Assembly (NCBI GenBank): GCA_964020085.1
Contig: OZ026596.1
Span: forward strand, 15,488,737-15,552,736
From: Micromussa lordhowensis
Taxonomy: Eukaryota; Cnidaria; Anthozoa; Scleractinia; Lobophylliidae
Direction of reading: 5' to 3'
DNA: 64,000 bases
Shown here: in pieces, positions 44,901 to 56,900 of the stretch
Layout of the letters: the number at the start of each line of letters is the position of its first letter
Numbering within the stretch: position 1 is the stretch's first letter
Made by a program: the position numbers and the translations under genes
The notes under the pieces: generated by a model
The model's database searches: none
What the model was told of the DNA's origin: nothing
What the model saw: the letters and a program-made list of their open reading frames with translations, nothing else

Positions 44901-47900
44901 TTTTGTAAAAACTGACAGGACATCTCGCTGTATTGGTGGCATAAATCTTTGGTTGGAACGCCCTTTGGTATCCTCTCTCCTGACCATGTCGGGTCTTCGT
45001 GCCTCGCTCGGCCAACCAAACCAAGACTTCTTAGCCATCATTCTGCTGTTGAAGCTGAACGTCACCCCAGCGCAACTTCCGACTTTCGTCTCTTGATCGG
45101 AAACCGAAGTGTAGAGATAAAAACCACCACACAGTTCTTTGAAGCGCAACTGGATTAGAGTCGCCAAATTCTCCTGCTTCAAAAAGGGCATCCTCTTCGT
45201 CTTCATCTATAGCCTGAGCAGCTTGCGGTTTGTTTCCTTTGCCGTGCTCGTGAACAAGTGACTTTCGCTTTGCTGCAAGGACTTTTCTGGATTTTTGGAA
45301 CTCATTGTCCTTGAGTATGTTAAATGGATATTTCTTCTCACTTAAGTATCGCTGTATACTGCGCTGGAAACTGGAAACTGTCGCCGGCTCGTACTCTTCT
45401 CCATTTTGCTTGCGTGCATTCAAAAAAATTTCGACAAAAGGTGGACAAGCTCGGATGCAGGTAAGCTTTCAATTTTCTCATTTTTCATACCATTAGCTTC
45501 CATGTAGCGAAGAAGAGTGTTCATATCAGTAGCTGTCTTCTTTTTGTGTTTGCACTTTTCTGTTGGTTGATAAAATCATCTATGGCCTCCTGGCTTTCGG
45601 TGATGCCTGTTTCAGTTTCTGCATCAAAAGTTTCCACATCTTCAAGATAATAAAACTCGCTTGGAGAATGTTCATCTTCTTCATCCATCTTTGAAATTTC
45701 GGAAAAATTTCAATCTTTTTAGCTTCTTCTGGTAGTTTCACTGTGAAGAATGAAAATATTCACAATTTTTTTCGCTTGGTTGCAAATTTTGAATTTGCCG
45801 GCTTCGCTCCTAAACAAAAATACACGGGTTGGACCAGGGATTTGCCTAAGACTGAGTTTGCTATATAATAACGTGTAGTATGCTACTTGTTAAGTATGCT
45901 TGCTAAGGTACCAGTCATTTATTAGAGAGGGGTAGGCTGGTGCATTTTAATTGTCCTTTAAATAATTTCCCATGGGCCTGTTCTTGCCACTGCATAACAT
46001 AATGTGGCTGCCTTCAGGTCTGCACATGAAATAAGATGTCCCACCCTCAAACACAGAAACAATTTTAATACAACTTAAATAAAACTCACCAAACTATTTA
46101 AAGCAAATAGCGAGTAGCCCTCCTTCCAGACCTAGTAGTTGTCTCTGTGATCTGAATATCATCCTATTTTCTAAAGGCTAACAATGTATCCCTTATCTTT
46201 GGTTTTGGACAAGTTGCCGTAAGATTCTCTTGCTAACCATAACCCACTTATATTCCTGGGTAGAAAGAGGTGCTGACTATGACAGGATGAATTGGATGGA
46301 TGAATTGTACCAGGATCTCTGTTTCCCAGGGGTCACTGTACATGTACATTAGAGCAGTGTAAGAGAAGCAAAATGTACAATAATGTAACTCAGTCAAAAT
46401 AATGTTGTTTTTCCACTCAGAAATTGCCTTGAATAACTAAGTTGTATCTTGGGGAGCATTAGGGGTGTAAAATTGTAGAAGGTGGCTTAATATGTACTTG
46501 AAGAGTCACTTTCTTACCATGAATGTTCTAAGTATAAAAATTTCTTCTTAGAATACTGCCAGTCTAAATTAAAAAAAAACTACTTTCAGGTCACCATTGT
46601 TTGCAGTGTTTTGGAAAGTGGTTCTGGCTTAACAAGAGTAGAGTTTAGGAATTCCTCAGCCCCAATTGGTACAACACAGGTGGATGTTACATTCAGGTAA
46701 TATTAACTACATCAGATCACAGAACTAATTCCATCTACTTTTTGATTCAGTAAACAGTTGACCATTGCTTTTTCTTTTAACCATGGGTTTTCCTGTACTG
46801 AGGATCACCAGAGTACAGTGTTTGTGACAGTGTTTTCAGGGCTGTAAGGTATTGGCCGTGCAAGGAATGATGTTAAATGTTAAATTGGTGATACTTCCAT
46901 ATTACAGTGTACACTGCAATATGTACTTGTAGCCCTTTGCATTCTTCACACTATTATGTTCCTCAGTGTGAGAGAGCAGTTTTGGTGTGCTAAAGCATTA
47001 GGGGTTTAAAATTATTGAAGGTGGCTTAATATGTACTTGAATATAATACATGTATGTCCTCAAAATATTATAAGCCACAAATATTTATGATGCACATCTT
47101 TTGGCAGAATCATATCAGCTGGTAGGGCTGTTACAATCCAGTGTTCAGGTCAGAGTGATGGCAGCAACAAACAGTTTACATTTTCTGCATCAAAGGGAAA
47201 CAATGGGTAATTATTTTTTTGTTATTTTTATTATGAAATTGCTTAAGTCCAAGTAAGCAAAAACACGAGGGTCCAAGTTAAAAAAAAATAGTTGTTTGTT
47301 TCAGTTCAGCAGTGGAAGTGGTATTGACATCTCCTGTCCCATAGTGTTTTGGCCCAGAATCTAAATGTGCAGATCTAAATGCCACTGACTGCAAAGGCAA
47401 GACTTGTGCTCCTTGTTGTCAACTCCATTAAATTGCAGTTAACTGCATTTAAGAATGTTGATATACAAGGTATATAAAGATAAAGGTAAAACGTTCTAGG
47501 TATGCAAGGTGGTCTCACTAAGATAGGACCATGCAACTGTTTCTTGTTTGGTGTTTGAAGTTTATGAAGTTACAATGTAGTTGTCTTTGAATTATTACTA
47601 TTTAATATTCATTAAGTTGTGCAAATCAATGAATTTGAGAGCACTGAAGTAAAAATAATCAATCCAAAACAAGAATTCTCAGACAAAAAATCTAGTATAT
47701 ACTGAATGGGAAAACCAGGGTTGACAGACTTGATCTACAACCAGAACAGCAACATACAGACTACATGTAGATCGGCAAACAAAGGTCACGAAACCAGCAA
47801 TCTTTTTATACTGCACAGCATAGAGATCCGTAGATCATTTGTTTATTTTCCAGACATAACCTTGTTATTACAATCATGTTCATTTGACCACCTACAACGG

Positions 47901-50900
47901 TAGTGGAGTTTGAAATATATCTCTAGAACTTATTGTATTTTTCATATCTTATCTTTGAGACAGTGTAGTTTACACTGAGCTTACTGGTAAATAAACTTCT
48001 TTACATGATGCAATCCTGTGATGATTTGACCTTTTTGTGTAACCAGTCAATCATATTATAAATGACAATGTACCAGCCTCATGGTCACTAAGAATATTCG
48101 ACATTTCACTCTTCGTCTTTCTCCCATTTATGAAAGGAGATTCAGCTTGAGTTGGGGCAGCTTAGCGTAAACTAATTTTTAGTACAAGTATGTGGTGTTC
48201 ATGAACAATGTTTCAGAGGTGCTGTAGAAAATATAGTAATTTATTATATTCATGTTATCCTGGGTAGCAAAGCAAGCAAGGGGTTATTGTGCATGTTTGA
48301 TAGGGTTTTCAAATTGAAGTAAAGTAGTAGGAGGAAATTGTAAAGTAGACAGCACACTTTTGGGTCAGGTAAAGGTGGCCATGTGGGGAACACTGCCAGA
48401 GTGGGTTACATGATTACTTTCATTGGTGAAACAAAATTTAGCATGAATATACTTTGTGACAAAAAGTATGCCGGTGACTTGCGCCAGGTGCCGGCTTATT
48501 TTGAAAACCCTGATTTTAGTCACATTACTCATGTACTTCATGTTTAAAAATAATACAAAGACAAAGTTTGAGTTTGATGCAAAAAATGTAGCCTATTACT
48601 GTATATTCAGGGCTTCTGGAATTATGCGCCAATGCGAAATCGCATAATTCAGCTCTGAGCGCATAATTCGCATAATTCCGAAAAAAACCACATCATTCGC
48701 GCATAATTCGGGATTTTGGGCGCACAATTTACCAAAAAATAGTACATAATTTGCTGAAAAAAAAAAAAACGCATAATCCCAGAAGCCCTGTATATTGATA
48801 TGATCATTCTTGTCTTATAGATATGCACCCAATACAGCTAGGTAGTAAAAGCTTTCACTGATTACTTCTGTTTGATTGATGATGTACAATGTATCACAAT
48901 TTTGCCTATGTTTTAGGTCATTACGTGTAACTAAAGCACCAACTCTTCATGTATGTCCAGATGTTGTTTTGCTTCGCAACTATCTTCCCAAATCAACTTT
49001 TCAAGTACAATTCAGGTGAAAATGACAATACACTGTAGTTTTTAATGCTATTTAAAGTAAATTTAACTATCACAGTTTGTTAGTTTTTTTACCTTTTTCA
49101 TTCCCCCAAAATCAACATTGTTGTCAATTCAATCCCCCAAAATACCTAAAATCAGCAAAAGTCAGTGTGAAAAATGTACATGTACTTAAACCACTTTCAA
49201 AGATTTAACCACTTTTGGAGATTTTGATGACCTATAGGCCATTCCAAAATTGCACAGGGAACTAGGGCGAGTTTCAGGTTTTAGCCAATTGATAAACTGA
49301 CACCATGAAGTGAACGATTACAAATTGAGAGTAGTCAATTGACCAAGTTTGATGCTTTTAGGGTGAACAGAGACCAGGTTATAGACCTTAAAACATGGTT
49401 CAAATTCCAAACAAACATCTCTAATTTTGAGATAGCGTCCCCCAAAACCATATAGACGCTTTAATTTCTTTATAATTTTTGTGATACTCTTAAAAATGGG
49501 CAAACATTTGTGATTTTCCTCTGAGCTTCTTTCAAATGGTAGGCAAATGACGAGATTTCACAATTTATCACAAAACTGATAAAAAATTGTAACAGTTTAT
49601 ATTGGTTTTGGGGGATGCTGTCTCAACATTAGAGATGTTTGTATGGATTTTGAACCATGTTTCAAGCTAACTTGGTCTCTGTTCATCCTAAAAGCATCAA
49701 CTTGGCCAAATGACTACTCTCAACATTATCTTTCAGTTTATCAATTGATTAAAATTTAAAATTTAAAACTTGCTCCAGTTCCATTTCGGAATGGTCTATA
49801 CAGGAGAGATGCAGTCTGTATTGCATGACAATAAAAAGGTATGTTTTGATAATCAAAACAAATGGATGAGTTCCCCTTTCCCCTAACAACTCTATATCTT
49901 GATCAGATCCTTTCCTAAATGTTGCCATCAAAGACATGAAAAATGATGTTGGTGCTTTCTGATATCCATAGCAATAACATGCAAATTTTCATAACCATGA
50001 AAGTTTTGGAAATTTTGGAATTCTCTGACACGGAATTGTTTCAGTTTGGCTGAGCAAATTCCTTGGAGTTGTGCAGTCATGTAACTGTTAAAACGTGCCC
50101 CTAATGGCCAGGAATTTACTTTGAGAACATAGCACATTCACGTATTTGCTGTGAGTGGGCGAGTAACAATCTGGCTCAGTCCAAGTCTTATAAGCTTAAA
50201 CTATCACTTTTTGGACCAAAAAATTAAAATCAAACTTTGTTTGCTCAACAGTGAGAGGATAAGAGACTTGCCTGTTGATGTTCAATGCTCTGTTGTTGAG
50301 TCAGTTGGTAAGCAGATTACAACTTTCAGCTTGAGAAAAAGTGAATTGCTCACTAGTTCGAAATGCGTAGGTTCCTTTCTTACCCAGCCGGTCTTGTTAT
50401 TTTCAAGGCTTTTTGCCCTGGGTTGGGAGATGTAGTGGGCGTTAATTATGAGTGGGACTTGGCATATGGGAAGCGGCTGATGAAAAGTTAAGACCACAGG
50501 GTTTGCTTTGCCTTGTTGGGAGTTTAGGAGGCTTTTAAATCACTTTAAAAAAATGCATAGAAAAAAAACTGTTTAAAACCCACTAATTCAGTTGATCTAC
50601 CTGTTCTTAAATCACTGTAATATAGAGATATACACTATAATTGTGAGGTACATGTAGAAGTAGTTTTCTGATATGATTTCATAAAAAAAGTGAATTTGAA
50701 AACTTCCAACTGGATTATACATGACAACAAAGCTGAGTGGAATTCTTTGTCGTAAAGTGTACACATGCAATACCCGAAAGAAGTGGCTGATTTCTATAAA
50801 GAAGAGACAGAATACAATCATGGTAGAGATTTTGGGACATACAATTTCCAAGTTGCATTGTAGTCAGTCTAATATGATGATTTGTTTTGAACATACAAGC

Positions 50901-53900
50901 CACTCATGTCTCTAGGTTGCACAGAGTACAGGGAGCATGAATAAAGATTGTTGACCTGTATGATCAGTATGTGTTGGTCTTCATAGGTGACACATCAGGG
51001 GTGTTACAGCTAAAATTCACAGAAACAAGGGTTGGTGTTGATGCTGTTACAGCTCAGGTATTTGTATCTTATGCCTTTTGCATGGAGTATTCCCTCTTTC
51101 CACGAACACAGAGGATCGATAAATATGTGATTATTTGGAAATCCATCTGAGTTTTTTCATTTCACTCACTCAGGAGGTCTTCTGAAAGACAAACTAGCAT
51201 CTCCTCCCTCCTTCCTGTATGTGGGAGGTGCCCCATATATGGGAGGTGTAGTGGCCTCGTGGTCAGTGCACTTAAGTCAACATTTAAGTGGTTCTGGTTT
51301 GAGCCCTGGCTGGGGACATTGTGTTATGTTCTTGGACAAGACACTTTACTCTCACAGTGCCTCTCTCCATCCCGGTGTATAAATGGGTAGTGGCAAATGT
51401 AATGCTTTGTTTAATGACAGACTAGCATCCCTTCAAGGGGAGGGTGGGGATACTCCTAGTCACTTCATGCTACAGAAGCTGGCTGGCCTGATGGGACACT
51501 GGGCTCTTATGCAGACTTTTCGTTTTTTACCTTTCTAGCATAGAAAATCCTTTTTGTCAAATGAGTTGCACGATAGAGCTTGATATTTAAGGCTTGGGTA
51601 AACCTAAAATTCTGAAAAAAATTTGAGTTTTGTGTTTCACTGAATTTGAATCTTAAGGTATTGAAGTTTTATTTTGAAAATTCCTGTTACTGTACGTTTT
51701 CGCCTTTATTTTGAGAAGGATTTGTCCAGTTGAGCTGAAATTGTCAGGATTTGTTGTTCTGAGTAAGTCCTGTGCTATTATTTTCCATATACATGTAGTA
51801 TACACTGTATACACTTGAAGTTATGAAATGGGACACCCCTTGGATTCCCCATGTCAAGTTCAATCGATCATTATTTGAAATGTTTTCAACATATTAGAAA
51901 TCCTTCTACTTGTAACAGTAAAGTACATGTATTCTTTAAAGTGATACAAAAAACTTTAATTGTTATCAATTCCAAAAGGAGCTATCTTTTCTTAAGTAAG
52001 CCTTAGTAGAACCCAGCAGGTACCAGTATCCCATTACAATTGACAGGCGGAGTGTGAAGTATTTTTTCTCATGATCTACAAGTCATAAGCTTTCCACGGA
52101 TATAAAGTTGCCTCAAGGTTTCAATTAAATCCTAGCTGTGAAAAATTGTTACAAAATGGCCAGGTTTTTAGGTTTACTCCCGCCTTTACACCCTAAAAAA
52201 CTCCTGACATTAAAAATATAACAGAATTCATACCCCAAAGTAATCCCTCCGATCTCCCTATCACGTTTTTCCTTGGGTGCCCCTTACTCCCCGTCCTCAC
52301 CCCAGCAGCCTGACTTTTATTTGTCTCTTTTATTGAAGGTTCCTTATGAGATAGTGTTTGTTGGTAGTCCTGTGCAAGTGATATGCAGAGCACAGACGTC
52401 CAATGTCACAGCACTACCAGTGTCCTCAACTCCACGGATATCCCTAAGCACAGCTCATCAAATCACAAGCAGTGTGAATGGGATTACTGTGACAGCTGCC
52501 CCAGTTTCTAGTTCACTAGTAGTAAGTGGATCTGCATCTGTGCTTGGAGGCGGTGCTAAGAAGAGACGTAGGAGAAGTGTTGGCCTGGTCTCCTCTAACA
52601 GGACTGTACTTCAGTATTGGTTCAATAATTCCGCAGGTAACCACACTTTAACGCAACTATCCACTAGTATTTGAACCTACATGTAGTTCCGTATAGCCTG
52701 CGAGAACATCCGGGTTTTTTTCGGCTGTTGTTACAATCTTAGCGGTAAAATTAGAAAGAATCATGAATTTTAGTGTTAAAAAATTTTAGAAAGTGTATAA
52801 GCCCCTTCCACGGCCCTTTTAAGGTGGCTCAATAGGGTTATGCAAGATCACGAAGCGCACGCCAGTGACCTCAATCGAAAGTTGATATTCTCGTTCTTTT
52901 TGCTATTTTCCTAATCAAAGCTACTGAAACATAACAAACAAGGGCCAAAATTTGCTGTTCAACAGTCACCAGTCTGATATCAGCTTTAAGTCTCAAATTA
53001 AAACTACTCAAACATCGCCATTTTTTGCATTTGTTTGGCTTTGATTTCAATTTTCTTCAATTTCCTTCGGTAAAATTTTCTGATCTTTTTCTGAAAATTT
53101 TCAAACCGGGTAGAGCCAGGCAAGAAGAAACTTTTAAAATCGCAAAAAGTAGGGGTTGTCAAGGTAGTTTTTTCGTTTTTAGCATTTTTGTGTTTTTTTG
53201 GCTAAGCGAAAACCTTGTCTTACAAATTTTTCTGATAAATTGAAAGCAAGGAAAGCTAATAAGGAATAACTTCTCTGCCAAATCTTAAGAAATTTCACCG
53301 AAGGAAATTCGAGAAATCTGATAAGGATTTTTCTATTTTTTCACCTCAATGGGAATTGCGTCATCAGAATAGGAACTCGCCAAGATCTCTATGTGAGCAT
53401 GCGCGAGTTTTCGAACCACGCGGTTTTTTCGATGAGCGACTCGACAATGGCGGTGTCATCAAAATACACACAAGACCTTTCCGTCCAAATCGTTTCCTTT
53501 ACGTTTTCTTCTAAATGGTTTCTCTGTTTGTTCTTCTGGGCTGTAATTTGAGCTATATTGTTGACTTGTTTGCTGCTTTCCATGAGCTTGCGTCAGCTAG
53601 CGCACGCACATTACTAAAGCTCGCATCATCGGTGCGCGCGCTCTTAAAACCCTATGGAGACACCTTAAGGTAATTCCTTAGTATTGCATTGCGCATCCCT
53701 ACTGCGCACGATTTTCGCGTCATTAGCGCGCGCACGTGAGCGCGTGCGCGTACAAAACCTTAGAGATTTTCCTCAAACTAAACTCGATAGCGAAATAAGT
53801 GTTCCTTTTCTATTAAACGTGCACGGTGACCCCCGATTTTTTTGTTTGGTATTTGCTAAGAGCAGTCTGATAAAGAACATATTTGAAGAAGGAAAAAAGT

Positions 53901-56900
53901 TTGATAGTAGAACATGATTTTTTTTTGCAAAATAGTTCCATACTGGGTGTATTTTGGCCAAGGCGAGGACTTCAAGCTAACCACGGGACTGTCCGAAAAA
54001 GTAAAATATTCCCGCAACCAGGCAATCAAAAACGGCTTAAATGAAGCAATACTACTTATGTGAATAAAAGAAGCTTTACTTTCAAGATAAAATTTTGTGT
54101 CTTTCAAGTAATCGAGACTTATTTCTGTATGAAGATGATTCGAATTTTTAACACGCAACCAGTAAAAATACCCTATTTTAAGGTGGTTCGAAATAGTTTT
54201 ATGGCGCGCGCAAACTGGGTTCTAATCAACAAGCCTAATCTCGCGCGTGCAGTTGACGCACATGCGCAAATGCTGATCTTGTCGTGTCGAAATTTTGGAG
54301 TTTTTATAACTTTAATCGCTCATATTTCCGCTTCCGCTCGGTGGATTTTTTTCATTTTTTCGGTGATAACCAGGATCAATTGGCTGCATACATAGTCCGA
54401 TTTTTAAAAAATTCTGTAGGCAGGAAAAAAAATAAGAGAACAATAGTCAAAAAGAGGATTTTTTCTTAATCTACCCTACAGATTTTTTTTAAACTGAAAT
54501 ATTTTGAAGGTCATTTCTGGTGACATATAATATTGCAGTTTGAGAAGATTTCACCGACCAATTTTTTAAAAAAGACAATAGATTTCGATTTTAGAGGCTC
54601 AACTGAATGCGTCATATGGTTGCTATGGTAACAGGTTTTCTGAAATGAATGTCATGTAATGAATCTATGATGTTTCTTTTATTTCTGTGCCAAATTTCGT
54701 AGTGATACGATGAACCATACATAAATTAGAGAAGAATTTGTGAACTTGTCTCGGGAAAATGAAAACTATTTCGAACCACCTTAAGAGCCTGCTGACGCGT
54801 AAACAGGCATGGTGACCCCATTTTTGAAATGCATTTGTTTAATTGTCATATCATGAATGTTAACTATGCCAAGTTTCAATAAAAGTTTGATAGTAGAACA
54901 ATTTCAAAGGAATTACCTTAATCGTTTTTATTTCAAAATGAAGATTATTCATTCAGTTCGGTCTCCGGTCCATAGGTATGGCGAAGGCGCTATCAGAACG
55001 AAAGCGATTGAAAACACTCCGAAAACAGATAGTTTGAAAAACGCTGTCCAAGTGTTAAGTTATCGTGTGTTGCTTTTGAAACAGAGATCTACCTTTTATG
55101 TGTGGACGGCAAGAATGTTTGAAAACGGACCATTTTAAACAGTCCAAGGTGGCCTTCCGTCCACACCTAAGTGATCGGAAACGGACGTTTTTGGAAATAT
55201 CGTTTCGCTTTTGGACAAATCCCCACAGAAAACGAAAAACGATCACTTCGGGAATACTGTATACGAGAGGTCTGAAAATGTTTTGCACATATCGGAAAAA
55301 AATTGTTAATGAATCATTGAGGTAAAAAAGGCAGGAATCATGAATATCGAAACTCAAATGATTCCGCTTCCACCCCCGATACAAGAGCCCAAAAACCCGA
55401 TACTCTCGCAGGCTAAGTTCCGTATTGTTTCTTAGCTGATGGCAACTAAAGTGGCGAGACACTAAAATCTACCTGATGTAAACAAAATTATTACCTTTCC
55501 TTCATGGTGATCTCGAGTTTCCTTTTACAAAATTTTTGCGCTATTTCACTTAATTGGAATAATCGTTTTGACGAAAATCAAATTGCGCTATAGAGAGTTA
55601 TCTGTCTCTATTTACTTGTTGTAGAGTTTGTATAGATCGTTTTCACTGTCACGCAATAAAAAAATAAATCGAAAACTATCCGGTGGAAAAAGCTAAGAAA
55701 TTGTGATGTTATAGAAGATAAAAAATAAGACACTTCTCCAAGTTTTAGCCCTGCGCATTTCCCCAAACTTCAGATATTCGTCGAAATGTTTCGCAGAAAT
55801 TTACAGAGCCCACGCCTGTACCTCCATTGGCACACCAATATGGCGGCCGGAAAATAGTGTAAACATCTGGAACTTACTTTGGCTTTTTAGGCGACTGATT
55901 ATCAGTACTGAAAAAACAAGTATTTACATAAGCACTTTTCCTAATGCTCTAGCTTTTAACAGGGCTCAAAATCATGAGCTAAGTATATATTTTTCAACAA
56001 ATGTGATCGTAGCCTTGTGTCACGCACCCCCATAACCCGGAAATTCAAAATGCTCTGGTTTCCAAACGAAACACACTATTGAGCTGTAAAGTTGTAATCA
56101 GAAAATCCAAAACCAAAGCAACCAAAAGACTCTCTAGAGTGGGCTTGAGTAAACAAGGTATAAATAAAATGCGTACACGTCTGGGACAGAAAAGCATTTG
56201 TTCAGTTCCCCTTTAATTTCATGAAAGTGCTATCAGAATATGAATAATTTTAATAAGCATTGGCATTTGGTAAATAGATTCAGGAGAAACGGTTGAAGAA
56301 GCAAATACAATAGTATCTACTGCCGAATCATGCCGGCTGTCATGTCTGACTAAATAAACTCTGTTCAAGTCTGTATTCATGAAAAGGCTTCGTGAAAAAA
56401 ATGAACTAAAATTAAAAGAGATGAACAACAGATAGAAGTAGAGGTGAATGGTTGTGTGTAACTATGGCTAGTGGACAATTCAGAGTTGTTGCGTTTGGTG
56501 TGTTTCTTGGAGTGTTCATAATTCACTTAATTCTAGCTGCTCTAACCTTTGACTCCTTTCTGTCTCTCGATGTACTCACTGAATAAATATTTGGACAAAA
56601 GATTAACCTTTTCCATATTCTTCGGTGTTGTATTTGTTCGATAGAGCGAGTCAAATATCGAAAGCATTTGATGGGTTAGAAATTTCTGCCCCTAAAAATT
56701 GGAGTTAGCCGAGGAAAGGGAAACCAGCGAAAGAAGCAATGCGGCGGACTTGTTTAAATCTGTCTCACATATTTTAGTGCGTTGGCATCTATGAGTGAAA
56801 ACGTCACGATGCTGGAAACCAAGTCGCTGTTTGAATTTGTTCTTATTCTGTGTTTATCTGAGCAATATTCAGGTAAGATCAAGCAAACTCTTGCATTACT

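Larger units (their letters stand above)
52694..55415. mobile_element. 2.7-kb element with TAGCCTGCG ends and 9-bp TSD
   Basis: Starts TAGCCTGCGAGAACATCCGGG-like and ends CCCGATACTCTCGCAGGCTA. The perfect duplication AGTTCCGTA is at 52685-52693 and 55416-55424. Termini match the hairpins at 20786 and 30122. It is in TCTN2 intron 8. Most of its length is younger insertions: three TTAA-target elements (52823-53664, 53669-54917 and, inside the latter, 54182-54780). No transposase frame was seen. Confidence 0.8.

Noticed and set aside
45031..45206. Alternative minus-strand frame ending at 44871 that overlaps the recombinase
   Set aside because: It is a shifted reading of the Crypton recombinase; the catalytic motifs are in the other frame.
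53856..55462. Several open frames of 90-135 codons in TCTN2 intron 8
   Set aside because: They fall wholly inside nested repeat elements and show no transposase or host-protein motifs.
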